Made by a program: the position numbers and the translations under genes. Positions 43,231 through 51,840 of a DNA stretch of 64,000 nucleotides are shown in pieces (the first letter of the stretch is position 1; every line of letters starts with the position of its first letter). The notes below the pieces were generated by a model. The model was given only the letters and a program-made list of their open reading frames with translations. It searched no databases and was not told where the DNA came from. Origin of the DNA: Gottfriedia acidiceleris (lineage in GTDB: Bacteria; Bacillota; Bacilli; Bacillales; Bacillaceae_G); the NCBI RefSeq assembly GCF_004138285.1, contig NZ_SCFN01000010.1, positions 124,001 to 188,000 on the forward strand, given 5' to 3'.

Positions 43231-43258
43231 CCTCTCTATTAAGAGAGCTTATTTATCA
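43221..43258 (+). terminator. hairpin overlapping the rtcB stop codon
   Basis: TGATAAATAA pairs with TTATTTATCA, with CTCTCT / AGAGAG inside. The stem includes the stop codon and lacks a T-tract, so it may act as mRNA stabiliser more than terminator. Confidence 0.55.
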
Positions 43259-43446
43259 TAGTGTATTACCAAGAGCAAAGAGGTTGTAATGAAATAAAGG
43301 ATAAATTTCTTTAATATCATAAAGTAATCATTACAATTTTAAAAAGAAAATAATAACCAAATAAGTTCTTTCTCCCCATTATCAGTATAAAATTATATAA
43401 ATTTACTTTTTTTGACACCTAATCTTTTACATAATGGGGGATTACT

Positions 43447-43840
43447 ATGCTGAATAAGTTTAAAAGGTTCTTAGTAGTACTTCTCATTTTTGTTCTGTAT
43501 CTTGGATTGTCATTGTTAGTTGCAAATTTTCTTTGGAGTTTAGTAGTTGAATCGATTATATAAATGGATTAAATAATAAAGGTTTTGGGACTTCTCCTTT
43601 GAATATAATTCTTAAAGGAGCTGGTATAAATTTGGTGAAAATTTGTTTAATTATTGGTGCAATTTTTATACTTATTTCGGGAATACTCATAGGTGCATTT
43701 CAAGCACCAGAACAACAAAGAGTTCTGAAAGATGATTTTTTAAGTTAGGGCACTTAAATAAGGATCAATTCTCCATATGGTCAGGAGTTATTGGGATTTT
43801 TTTTATTTGTATTGGAGGACTTGTATACTATATTAAATAA
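43447..43840 (+). pseudogene. frameshifted small membrane-protein gene
   Basis: GGGGGATTACT precedes ATG at 43447, giving 38 residues (LNKFKRFLVVLLIFVLYLG...) that stop at 43563. The reading continues in another frame from about 43551 (YINGLNNKGFGTSPLNIILK, then KICLIIGAIFILISGILIG) to a stop at 43740, and then in a third frame (KLGHLNKDQFSIWSGVIG) to TAA at 43840. Together they make a coherent protein of about 130 residues with three helices. The second shift is at the T-run 43735-43740. Alternatively these are separate small genes: AAAGGAG precedes TTG at 43632. Confidence 0.5.
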
Positions 43841-43895
43841 TTATTTTATGACTTAATTCAGTCATAACTCAAATAGTTTAATAGCTTTTTTACAT

Positions 43896-43921
43896 AATCG
43901 ATATTTTTGTCGATTTTTTTT
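43896..43921 (+). terminator. terminator-like hairpin
   Basis: AATCGA / TCGATT with an 8-base loop and a T-run. Confidence 0.65.
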
Positions 43922-44022
43922 ATTGTGATTATTTCGAAGTAGGTCAATATGATTATTAGTAGGGGCATAAATTAAATGAAGTAGAAATTATATTGTTGTG
44001 GCTATTATTAGGAGGTGCGAAA

Positions 44023-44433
44023 TTGAAGATCGTTTTTTTTAGAAATCTCAATAAAATTGAAACATATGCTGCAAATAGAAAACAAATAAAGTTGAATCTT
44101 CCTAGTAAAGAAGAGGCTAGTGTTATATTTGGCCTGACAAGAAAGTTTGAATTTGATAATCGTTGTGCAAGACCGCCACAAATCAGCGGTACAGTTGTAG
44201 CTTCTGTTACTTGTAATAGAGATAAGGATATTAGAATTTATTTCTATCCAATCTCCCAAACTATTTATCCTGAAAAGGCGAAATCTCAATTTCATAATGA
44301 AGTATTACCTAAACTTAAGAAATGGATTGATAATCAAGTGTCAAAACCAGAAACTGCAGTTTTAGGGATCGAAGAATTTATTATCGAATGGAATGGAAAA
44401 AACCATATATTCCACCAAATTAAATTTTTATAA
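44023..44433 (+). CDS. hypothetical protein
   Basis: 136 residues, not recognised. TTG at 44023 is chosen because AGGAGGTG lies about six bases before it. The sequence is mixed alpha/beta and soluble, with NLPSKEEASVIFGLTRKF, RPPQISGTVVASV and IYFYPISQTIYPEKAKSQF. It has no signal peptide or membrane helix. It is framed by terminators on both sides, so it is a single-gene unit. Confidence 0.6.
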   Translation: MKIVFFRNLNKIETYAANRKQIKLNLPSKEEASVIFGLTRKFEFDNRCARPPQISGTVVASVTCNRDKDIRIYFYPISQTIYPEKAKSQFHNEVLPKLKKWIDNQVSKPETAVLGIEEFIIEWNGKNHIFHQIKFL

Positions 44434-44444
44434 AACAGTTTTTA

Positions 44445-44478
44445 AAGACGGTAAAGTTTAATACCGTCTTTTTTATTT
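44445..44478 (+). terminator. terminator
   Basis: AAGACGGTA / TACCGTCTT stem with TTTTATTTTT. Confidence 0.9.
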
Positions 44479-44622
44479 TTTTGTTGAATATAATCCTTTA
44501 GCTAAACTTAATAAACGTAATTTGATTAAGTTTTTTAAGTTTTTTGTGGAAATACTTACAATAATTAGTTATACTATCTTTAGAATTCACACATAAGGAA
44601 ATACACAAAGGGGCTTTAAAGC

Positions 44623-45411
44623 ATGTATCAAGAACAAAGATTAGCTTTGATAATAAAGTATTTGGCTTCAAATAGTGAGATTACTTTAGAAGAAATATGT
44701 AAAATGCTTAGTGTTTCAAAGGATACAGCAAGAAGAGATCTCGTCAAACTTGAAGAACGCGGGGAAATTATGCGAATAAAGGGTGGAGCAACACTTCCAA
44801 CTTCTAATCGAAATTTAACCGATTATAAAGAACGAAATGCAACTAAAGGTAAGGAGAGTATTGCGCGAAGAGCTGCATTACTAATTCGTGAAACTAGTGA
44901 CTTATTGATGGATACATCTTCAACTTGTGCACTCATGTCTAAATTTATGTCCAATAAACAAGTTAATGTGATTACAAACTCAATTGATATAGTTGATTTA
45001 TTAGGTGAGTTTGAGGAAATTCAAACCTTTATGTTACCAGGAAAATTTAATCGAAAAAATAGAAATTTGGTTGGCCCTAGGACAATTGAAACACTTAATG
45101 ACTACAAAGTTGATCAGTTATTTCTTGGTGCTTGTGGAATTAGCGCAGACGGAATAACTTCACCAGATGAAGAGGAAGCGTTTTTAAAGAAAAAAATGAT
45201 CAGTTGTGCAAAACAAGTAGTTTTATTGGCAGATCATACAAAGTTTGAAAAAGTTTTTCTGCATAAGGTATGTGATATAAAGGGGATAGACATCATTATT
45301 ACAGACAAAGATCCAGATGAAGAATTTAAAAGAAAAATAATCGAATACAATATTCATTTAATTAGTTTAGAAGAAGAGGAAAGTGAGAGGATTTCGGATG
45401 AAAAAAATTAA
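44623..45411 (+). CDS. DeoR-family transcriptional regulator
   Basis: 262 residues. The N-terminal helix-turn-helix is LEEICKMLSVSKDTARRDLVKLEERGEI, followed by IKGGATLP, the DeoR signature. The C-terminal DeoRC sugar-phosphate-binding domain includes MDTSSTCALMSKFM, NVITNSIDIVDLLG, FLGACGISADGITSPDEEEA and LLADHTKFEK. AAAGGGGCTTT precedes the ATG. It overlaps the following oxidoreductase gene by 14 bases, so it probably controls its own operon in response to a sugar or polyol phosphate. Confidence 0.92.
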   Translation: MYQEQRLALIIKYLASNSEITLEEICKMLSVSKDTARRDLVKLEERGEIMRIKGGATLPTSNRNLTDYKERNATKGKESIARRAALLIRETSDLLMDTSSTCALMSKFMSNKQVNVITNSIDIVDLLGEFEEIQTFMLPGKFNRKNRNLVGPRTIETLNDYKVDQLFLGACGISADGITSPDEEEAFLKKKMISCAKQVVLLADHTKFEKVFLHKVCDIKGIDIIITDKDPDEEFKRKIIEYNIHLISLEEEESERISDEKN

Positions 45412-46429
45412 GGTTGGTTTAGTTGGATATGGTTTTTCGGGAGCTACGTTCCACGCACCATTTATTAGTGTATTAGAAGAATTTGAATTGTTAAAAGTTG
45501 TAAGTTCAAAAAAGGAAGATGTCCAAAGAGATTTAGGAGATGTAGAGGTAGTAAGAAGTTTAGATGAGGTTTTAAAAGATGAATTGATTGACTTAGTTGT
45601 CATTACTACGCCAAGTGGTATGCATTATGAAATGGCAAAACAAAGTTTAGAAGCTGGTAAACATGTTATTTTAGAAAAACCGATGGTAGTAGAAGCATGG
45701 GAAGCAGAAGACTTAATTAAGATTGCTAATGAAAAGAATTTACTTCTAAGCGTTTATCATAACAGAAGATGGGATAATGACTTTTTAACAGTTAAAAAGC
45801 TAATAAGTGAAGGTGTATTGGGAGAAATCAATACATATCAAGTTCATTTTGACCGTTATAGACCAGAAGTAAGAAATCGATGGAGAGAAAAACAAGGTCC
45901 TGGCTCTGGCGTGTTATATGATTTAGGTTCACATTTAATTGATCAAGCTTTAAGCCTTTTTGGACAACCTCAATTCATTTTTGCAGATGTATTTGCACAA
46001 AGAGAAAATGCAGAAACAGATGATTATTTCCATATTATTTTAGGATATGACAAATTACGTGTAATTTTACATTCTGGATCCATCATCCCAAGTAACGGAC
46101 CACGCTTTCAAGTACATGGAAACAAAGGAAGCTTTATTAAAGATGGAATTGATGGACAAGAAGCAGCTCTAAAAGAAGGTAAAAAACCAACTGAACAAAC
46201 ATGGGGAACAGATGAACCACAATTCTATGGAAAGGTTTATTCTATTGACGGTGAAAAAGAAATAATTGAAACAATACCAGGCTCGTATACAACGTATTAT
46301 AAGAAAATTGCTGAAAGTATTTTAAAAGGTTCAGATGCTCCAATTACGGGTATAGAAGGTTTATCTGTTATTAAAATTATTGAAGCGGCACTTAAAAGTA
46401 GTGAAGAAAAGAAAGTGATTTATCTATAA
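45398..46429 (+). CDS. iolW: Gfo/Idh/MocA oxidoreductase, scyllo-inositol dehydrogenase-like
   Basis: 343-residue NAD(P)-dependent polyol/sugar dehydrogenase. The Rossmann motif is VGLVGYGFSGATFHAPF (residues 6-22), the catalytic Lys lies in VILEKPMV (EKP motif), then YHNRRWDNDFLTVKKLISEG and LYDLGSHLIDQALSLFG. Sequence and length are very close to B. subtilis YvaA/IolW, an NADP-dependent scyllo-inositol dehydrogenase. ATG at 45398 has GAGAGGA upstream; the longer frame from 45383 is less likely. Follows and overlaps the DeoR gene. Confidence 0.85.
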   Translation: MKKIKVGLVGYGFSGATFHAPFISVLEEFELLKVVSSKKEDVQRDLGDVEVVRSLDEVLKDELIDLVVITTPSGMHYEMAKQSLEAGKHVILEKPMVVEAWEAEDLIKIANEKNLLLSVYHNRRWDNDFLTVKKLISEGVLGEINTYQVHFDRYRPEVRNRWREKQGPGSGVLYDLGSHLIDQALSLFGQPQFIFADVFAQRENAETDDYFHIILGYDKLRVILHSGSIIPSNGPRFQVHGNKGSFIKDGIDGQEAALKEGKKPTEQTWGTDEPQFYGKVYSIDGEKEIIETIPGSYTTYYKKIAESILKGSDAPITGIEGLSVIKIIEAALKSSEEKKVIYL

Positions 46430-46440
46430 TTGGAGGATGT

Positions 46441-46923
46441 ATGGTAGAGACAACTATTCAACAAAGACTTGAAGAGGTAAGGAAACAAGAAGAAAATCTA
46501 ATCTTTAAAAGTTTTTCAAATAAAAATGCTTTAGAAATTGGTTTGTTAATTATTGAAGCAGCTAAAGAATTTGATAAACCAGTTGCTATAAATATTTTGA
46601 AAAACGGTCAAAGCATTTTCCATTATGCAATGGATCACACTTCTCCAGACCAAGATTTATGGATCAAGCGAAAATCTAATATTGTTCTCCGTCATCATTG
46701 TAGCTCATATTATATGAGACTTTACAACGAGATGAAAAATAGATCATATAATGAATTTTACTCGGCCAGTCCGTCTGAGTTTGCGGCACATGGTGGGGCA
46801 TTTCCAATTAAAATTGAAGGATCGGGCGTAATTGGCGTAATTACTGTTTCAGGCTTAGCACAAGAGGAAGACCATCATTTGATTGTGGAGGCAATAGCCA
46901 AATTCCTAAATAAAAGGATTTAA
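46441..46923 (+). CDS. heme-degrading-domain (UPF0303/HbpS-GlcG-like) protein
   Basis: 160 residues of the family PF03928 (UPF0303). Seen segments: EIGLLIIEAAKEFDKPVAINI, SPDQDLWIKRKSNIVLRH, FAAHGGAFPIKIEGSGVIGVITVSGL and a final HHLIVEAIAKFLN. The core AAHGGAFPI with GVIGVITVSG is diagnostic. Members are annotated as heme-degrading, but enzymatic proof is thin. GGAGG stands before the ATG and the gene follows iolW by 11 bases, ending the DeoR operon. Confidence 0.82.
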   Translation: MVETTIQQRLEEVRKQEENLIFKSFSNKNALEIGLLIIEAAKEFDKPVAINILKNGQSIFHYAMDHTSPDQDLWIKRKSNIVLRHHCSSYYMRLYNEMKNRSYNEFYSASPSEFAAHGGAFPIKIEGSGVIGVITVSGLAQEEDHHLIVEAIAKFLNKRI

Positions 46924-47033
46924 ATTTTGATATATAAAAATAAAAAATTCCTTAATAATAGTTGGTAATAACTTTGATGAGTATTAAATGGCTAAGTTAT
47001 TATAATTACTTCATATATAGTTGAATAAGATCT

Positions 47034-47069
47034 AAAAAGGACTGTCTAAAAAATTGACAGTCCTTTTTC
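47034..47069 (+). terminator. terminator of the DeoR/iolW operon
   Basis: AAAAAGGACTGTC / GACAGTCCTTTTT stem around 9 bases. Confidence 0.92.
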
Positions 47070-47274
47070 AATAAAAAATATCAATATTTAACATTAACAG
47101 AGCCATTAATAAAGAAAAATATGTATCTAGTTTTCCTCACATCACCTGATTCTACCAATAGTTTAGATTTTCAGTGCAAAATTAAACATAATTCTCTGCT
47201 AGATTTAAACAATTTAGAATTATTAACTAACTAATTCTAAAATTCAAGTAAGTTAAGTTCATTCAGGTTAATAT

Positions 47275-47316
47275 TAGGAGAGTGGGAGGAGAGTAACTTC
47301 CCACTCTCCTATTTTA
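47275..47316. terminator. strong hairpin with weak T-tract
   Basis: AGGAGAGTGGGA / TCCCACTCTCCT, 12 perfect base pairs with an 11-base loop, followed by ATTTTAT. Very stable for this AT-rich genome. Confidence 0.6.
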
Positions 47317-47321
47317 TAAAA

Positions 47322-47343
47322 AAAAAGCTGCCAAAGCAGCTTT
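47322..47343 (-). terminator. terminator of the polysaccharide gene pair
   Basis: On the minus strand AAAAGCTGC / GCAGCTTTT with loop TTTG, then a run of nine T: a typical intrinsic terminator for the minus-strand deacetylase gene. Confidence 0.88.
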
Positions 47344-47399
47344 TGAACCTTATATTAGAGTTTGTTCCTGTAAAAAAATTAAAATTAATATATATATAA

Positions 47400-48254
47400 T
47401 TAATTTATCTCTTTTAAATCTAGCCATTCAGAATAAGTCAAAATGTTTAGTTCATCTTTTTTACTTACTATATAATTAACAATCATTTTAAACTTTTCTG
47501 GATCAAAATTCATTTGAGCTTTATCAGCTTTTTTTTCAAATCGATGATTAGTAAATACAATCGATTGTTTCGTCTTAATTGCAAAGTCGATTTGATCTTT
47601 AACCCATGAAATGTCAGTACTAGGTAGTAAGTTAATCGTACGAACTTCATATTTTTTGATATTGTTTGTTTGTATTCCATCCTTAATGGTACGAGCACTT
47701 CGATAATGTTCTTCCTGCAAGGTATTCAATGTATCTTGATTATAAGATCCATATGGATAAACAGCGATATTACTTGCTCTTGTAAAACAGTGTTGATCTA
47801 GCCATTCACGTGCATCGTTTATTTCACTTTTTTGCTCTTGTTTATTTAAACTTGCTAAATGTCGATGTGTATTTGTATGATTCATCAAATCCCAACCAGA
47901 ACGATATAAAGTATTTAATTGACGTAATGACATATATCCTTCAGTACCTATTTTCGAAGGTATGACAGCAATACTTCCTTTCATATCATTATCTTTTAAG
48001 ATTTGAAAACCTTTCGTAAATTGCGTTTCCCATCCATCATCCATTGTAAAAATAATGTTAGCTTTATTTTGTTTTTTTTGAATTTCTTGTGGTGTTTGTA
48101 CTTTACTTTGCAAAGTTTTACAATTTGTAGTTTGCAGCAAATTATTTTGTGGTTTAGGCTCTGACAAATAAGAAGCACTACTTTTCATAAATGGATATGC
48201 TATCAAAAATGATGAAATTAGAACAGCATATACAATAACAAGTTTTTTATCCAA
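47400..48254 (-). CDS. polysaccharide deacetylase (CE4 family)
   Basis: 284 residues. An N-terminal membrane/signal segment (VIVYAVLISSFLIAYPFM) is followed by the NodB-type domain: FTMDDGWET with the catalytic/metal Asp pair, HTNTHRHL (metal His pair), and YPYGSYNQDT. C-terminal NILTYSEWL resembles IcaB/PgaB-like deacetylases. It overlaps the glycosyltransferase gene by 8 bases, so the pair probably makes and partially deacetylates a poly-N-acetylglucosamine-like exopolysaccharide at the cell surface; the sugar is inferred. Confidence 0.88.
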   Translation of the reverse strand: MDKKLVIVYAVLISSFLIAYPFMKSSASYLSEPKPQNNLLQTTNCKTLQSKVQTPQEIQKKQNKANIIFTMDDGWETQFTKGFQILKDNDMKGSIAVIPSKIGTEGYMSLRQLNTLYRSGWDLMNHTNTHRHLASLNKQEQKSEINDAREWLDQHCFTRASNIAVYPYGSYNQDTLNTLQEEHYRSARTIKDGIQTNNIKKYEVRTINLLPSTDISWVKDQIDFAIKTKQSIVFTNHRFEKKADKAQMNFDPEKFKMIVNYIVSKKDELNILTYSEWLDLKEIN

Positions 48255-49617
48255 CGTTCTTCATTCCTTTATCCTTTTCTAACTCATAAATTCTCCCAGA
48301 TCGTGAAACTTTGTTCCAATCATTACGGTTTATAAAATAGGAAACAGTTCCAAATAGTACAAAAAATAATGTTACAAATCGATAGACAAATAAATCTAGA
48401 ATAATTGTAACCGTCAATCTTATCTTTTCTATGCCTTTAAATTTAACACCATAATAATTAGCCAGATACATAGCAAATATACTGTAAATTAAATTTAAAG
48501 ATACGACTCCAAGCAAATAGAATAATAGTAGATTTTGAGCATGTCCTATATTTGTAAACAACATATAGCCAAAATTAAAAATCGTAAAATAAATAGCAAC
48601 TGTACCTAAAATAAAAGAATCGATTAGCATAAAGAAAGAAACAGTGCGAAATAAAAAGGTCTTTATAAGCATCGGAAAATAATAAATGACACAATCAATA
48701 AATGCCTTTTGCCAACGAATTCTTTGTTTAAATAAATCCTTAAAGGTTTCCGGACACTCTGTATAACATACAGCATTTGGGACAAAAACCATTCTATTGC
48801 CAGGATTTTTTAAAATGTATTGTTGGAATTTTAATGTAATGTCGATATCTTCTCCTAAAGTCTTTCTGTATCCACCAACTTTAAATAAAATGTCTCTATT
48901 AAAAACCCCGAATGCCCCGGAAATAACGGAGAGTGCATCGAATTTCGCAAGTGAAACTCGATTAATATAGAATCCTTTTATGAATTCAAAAATTTGAAAT
49001 CGAATGACATGATTTACCGATAAAGTACGCTCGATATTTTTTTGATTAAATTGGACACCTTGAAGGGGATGCACCATTCCACCTGCTGCTATTACATCAG
49101 GATCTTGGAAAACTTCATTCAGAACATGCAAAGCGTCGTTTGCAAGAATACTATCTGCATCTAAAGTTACGACTAATTCATTTTTTGAGTATTCGATTCC
49201 AGCGTTTAAGGCGTCATGTTTTCCACCATTTACTTTGTCTATTACGTATACATTAGGGTAAATAGTAGATTTATAAAAGTTTTTGATTTTATTACTCTTT
49301 AACTGATTTGATATTTTTCGCTCTTCCGGTGTAAGGCAAAGGAGTTTATTTAAAATTTTCATAGTACCATCTTGAGACCCATCGTTAATATAAATAACTT
49401 CTTTTGCTGAGTAATCTAATCTATTAATACCTTTTATAGCTGTTTCGATAATACTTTCTTCGTTATAGCATGGTATGAGTATGCTCAAGCTTTTATTAGT
49501 TCGTACTAGGTTTTGTATTCGTTTCTTACGGTTATAAAAGATTGGAAGAGCATTTATCATATGTAAGATTGGGAAAAATGTACATAAGAATAGGGTGAGT
49601 ATTGTAACAAATTGCAT
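48247..49617 (-). CDS. membrane-bound processive glycosyltransferase, GT2 (IcaA/PgaC-like)
   Basis: 456 residues. An N-terminal helix precedes the GT-A domain: ILIPCYNEESIIETAIKGIN, YINDGSQDGT, VVTLDADSIL (DxD), GEDIDITLKF, and QRIRWQKAF (the QxxRW motif of processive enzymes). Several C-terminal membrane helices form the polymer channel. Membrane layout and the overlapping deacetylase gene suggest synthesis of a beta-linked amino-sugar polymer. No icaD or pgaA-like partner is adjacent. Confidence 0.9.
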   Translation of the reverse strand: MQFVTILTLFLCTFFPILHMINALPIFYNRKKRIQNLVRTNKSLSILIPCYNEESIIETAIKGINRLDYSAKEVIYINDGSQDGTMKILNKLLCLTPEERKISNQLKSNKIKNFYKSTIYPNVYVIDKVNGGKHDALNAGIEYSKNELVVTLDADSILANDALHVLNEVFQDPDVIAAGGMVHPLQGVQFNQKNIERTLSVNHVIRFQIFEFIKGFYINRVSLAKFDALSVISGAFGVFNRDILFKVGGYRKTLGEDIDITLKFQQYILKNPGNRMVFVPNAVCYTECPETFKDLFKQRIRWQKAFIDCVIYYFPMLIKTFLFRTVSFFMLIDSFILGTVAIYFTIFNFGYMLFTNIGHAQNLLLFYLLGVVSLNLIYSIFAMYLANYYGVKFKGIEKIRLTVTIILDLFVYRFVTLFFVLFGTVSYFINRNDWNKVSRSGRIYELEKDKGMKNVG

Positions 49618-49818
49618 AATTAAATCTCCTTAAAACTTGTTGTTACGTAATTTCAATATCTAAGTATGAAAGACATTAATCAATCAGTCGTAACAAAATT
49701 TGATTTCTACTAAGATTATATTAACGAGATTTTGGTTTGTTTAATATGTTATTTTTTGAACAATTTATTTCAAAATGAATACTAACAATACAAATATTAA
49801 AATGTTTTTGAAATCAGT

Positions 49819-49850
49819 AGAAATTTCACATACCGCATTTTATTTATAAT
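49819..49850. repeat. ATTTCAC-N3-CCG motif copy A
   Basis: AGAAATTTCACATACCGCAT then TTTATTTATAAT; related to two copies at 53163-53187 and 53264-53287, all intergenic. Confidence 0.4.
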
Positions 49851-49913
49851 TAAATTAAAGATATTTTGTTATTGCTTAAAACTGCTTTAAATTCTAGAGG
49901 GGGGATTATCATT

Positions 49914-50080
49914 TTGAAGGTAACGTAGTAAATAAAATGTATTTCCTTGAAGTGGAATGACAAAAAAGATTGCACTATATATCAATTAGAAAGACAGTTA
50001 ATTATATATACCCTAATGTTGAAATCAATGGATTAAAGGAGAATTAGTTGTTAGAACAAATTCGTGAAAAAGAGGAATAA
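49914..50080 (+). pseudogene. probable remnant of a small cytosolic protein gene
   Basis: A GGGGGG ribosome site precedes TTG AAG GTA ACG TAG; further on coherent coding pieces appear in two frames: CISLKWNDKKDCTIYQ, then RKTVNYIYPNVEINGLKEN, an in-frame TAG, and LLEQIREKEE before TAA. The pieces read like one small protein of about 55 residues with a frameshift and stop codons. A terminator follows directly. Confidence 0.35.
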
Positions 50081-50088
50081 TAAAAAAT

Positions 50089-50130
50089 AACAGCCGAAAA
50101 CTTTATAAAAAGATCCGGCTGTTTTGTTTT
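50089..50130. terminator. terminator upstream of nupC end
   Basis: AACAGCCG / CGGCTGTT with a long loop and TTGTTTT. Placed between the remnant and the convergent transporter gene. Confidence 0.75.
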
Positions 50131-50156
50131 ACGTTAATTATTATTGATTTAAAGTG

Positions 50157-51335
50157 TTATCTAACAAATAATCCTACAATCGTTCCTGTTAATACTGAAC
50201 CTAGTGTAGCAACTAATAATACTTTTAAACCAATTTTAGCAAAAAGCTCTGATTGTTTTTTATCAATTGCTGCAACTGCACCATATATAATACCAATTGA
50301 TGAAAAGTTAGCAAATGATACTAAGAATGATGACACAATCGCTACAGTTTTTGTTGATAAATTAGGAATGATTTTTTGGAAATCAAGCATTGCGACAAAC
50401 TCATTAGCAGCAACTTTTGTCCCCATTACTGATCCTGAACGTACTAATTCATCTGTTGGGATACCCATGATGAAAGCAACAGGTGCAAAAACATATCCTA
50501 AAATTTCGGTAAATGTCATTCCGATAATTGAATTGAATACGAAATTAATCATTGCAAGTAAACCAATGTAGGTTATTAACATTGCACCTACAATTAAGGC
50601 AACTTTACCACCATCAAGTGCACCGTTACCAATGGCTTCAAATAATGACTTTTCTTTAATCATTTCTTTGACATTAATTTCTTCATCTTGTTCTGATGTA
50701 ACAGGACATGCCATAGAAGAAAGGATTAAACCAGAGAACACATTGATCGGCAGTGCAACTAGTACATATTGAGCAGGAATCATTTGCATATAAGCACCTA
50801 AGATAGAACATGATACCGCTACTAACGAAGATGTAACGACAACAAATAATCGGTTAGGTGTAAGTTTATGTAATTCAGTTTTAACAGAAAGGATTGCTGT
50901 TGTATCACCGAATACCATACTATTTACAGCAACGAATGACTCAATCTTTGGTAATCCAGTAACTTTTGCAACTGCACCACCGATATATTTAATTGCTAAC
51001 GGTAGTATTCTTGTATAAGTCAAAATTGATAATAATGAAGATACGAATATAATCATCATTAAAACGTTAATCCAGAAATAACCCTTTGTCGATAAATCGC
51101 CGAATACAAATGAAATACCTTCGTTACCAAAAGATAAAACTTTATTAAAGAAAGCGACGATCTTTTGTAAAACTGTTCTTCCAATTGAGGTTTTTAGCAT
51201 AAACCAAGCTAAAATCAATTGAACCACTAACATAATTGCAACAGCTTTATAGTTAATGTGCTTTTTATCATTAGACATTAGCCAACAAATAATAAGTATT
51301 AAGATAATGCCAATGATTGCGATAATATATGACAT
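50157..51335 (-). CDS. nupC: concentrative nucleoside transporter (NupC family)
   Basis: 392-residue CNT-family symporter that imports nucleosides with protons or sodium. It has about ten hydrophobic segments. Family motifs: EGISFVFGDL, AVNSMVFGDTTAILSVKTEL (the substrate-binding re-entrant part is expected here), and AANEFVAMLDF. AGGAAAAT precedes the ATG. Single gene. With pucABCDE a few kilobases downstream, this side of the window has two purine-salvage functions; coregulation is not shown. Confidence 0.9.
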   Translation of the reverse strand: MSYIIAIIGIILILIICWLMSNDKKHINYKAVAIMLVVQLILAWFMLKTSIGRTVLQKIVAFFNKVLSFGNEGISFVFGDLSTKGYFWINVLMMIIFVSSLLSILTYTRILPLAIKYIGGAVAKVTGLPKIESFVAVNSMVFGDTTAILSVKTELHKLTPNRLFVVVTSSLVAVSCSILGAYMQMIPAQYVLVALPINVFSGLILSSMACPVTSEQDEEINVKEMIKEKSLFEAIGNGALDGGKVALIVGAMLITYIGLLAMINFVFNSIIGMTFTEILGYVFAPVAFIMGIPTDELVRSGSVMGTKVAANEFVAMLDFQKIIPNLSTKTVAIVSSFLVSFANFSSIGIIYGAVAAIDKKQSELFAKIGLKVLLVATLGSVLTGTIVGLFVR

Positions 51336-51435
51336 TTATTTTCCTCCAAACTACAAAATCGTAGAATAATTTCTAATTTGCAATCTTATTGTTACCAATC
51401 AATATAAAAATATCATTAAATAAAGTAATGTTTAT

Positions 51436-51591
51436 TTATATAAATAGCTGAACTAATTTCATGCCACCCCATACACCTATAATCCCACAAATTGCTGAAA
51501 ATACAGGTGGTGCTGGAATTGGTAATTTAAAGAATGTAAATACAACTCCAACAATTAAACCTGCGATTAAGCTCATAATTATTTCATGCAT
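51436..51591 (-). CDS. XapX-domain small membrane protein
   Basis: 51 residues from ATG at 51589-51591 with AAAGGAG upstream; the longer frame to 51648 has no good site. Two hydrophobic helices with LIAGLIVGVVFTFFKLPIPAPP and IGVWGGMKL match the XapX/DUF1427 family. In enterobacteria xapX lies with xanthosine genes; here it is 100 bp upstream of nupC. Function unknown. Confidence 0.85.
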   Translation of the reverse strand: MHEIIMSLIAGLIVGVVFTFFKLPIPAPPVFSAICGIIGVWGGMKLVQLFI

Positions 51592-51840
51592 ATTTACTAA
51601 CTCCTTTTTGTTCAACACTTTTTGTATAACGATGGATACATATGCCAATCATCTCTGTTAATAGGGTATTATCCCCAAAAATCATAGCTAATACAAATTA
51701 CTACAATAAAGAAAACTTTTTTTGTAAATCAAATGGTTGGTAGGTAAAAAGAATGTTTTTAGAGAATATATTTGTATAGAAAATTCTAATCTTGATGAAT
51801 TAACTTTTAAGATTATTTACAATCTGAAAGGGGCTTAAGA

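Larger units (their letters stand above)
46924..47399. other. 476-bp intergenic stretch with three hairpins
   Basis: Contains the terminator of the DeoR operon (47034-47068), a strong GC-rich hairpin (47275-47309) and a minus-strand terminator (47322-47343). The part 47070-47270 is AT-rich and holds no gene that I can support. Confidence 0.6.
49618..50088. other. intergenic stretch with AT-rich upstream region
   Basis: Holds the upstream region of the glycosyltransferase gene, one copy of the ATTTCAC-N3-ACCG motif (49819-49850) and the remnant at 49914-50080. Nothing else definite. Confidence 0.5.

Noticed and set aside
46924-47399. CRISPR-like or tRNA-like structures suspected from repeated hairpins
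   Set aside because: The hairpins differ from one another and are ordinary terminators; no spaced direct repeats or cloverleaf were found.
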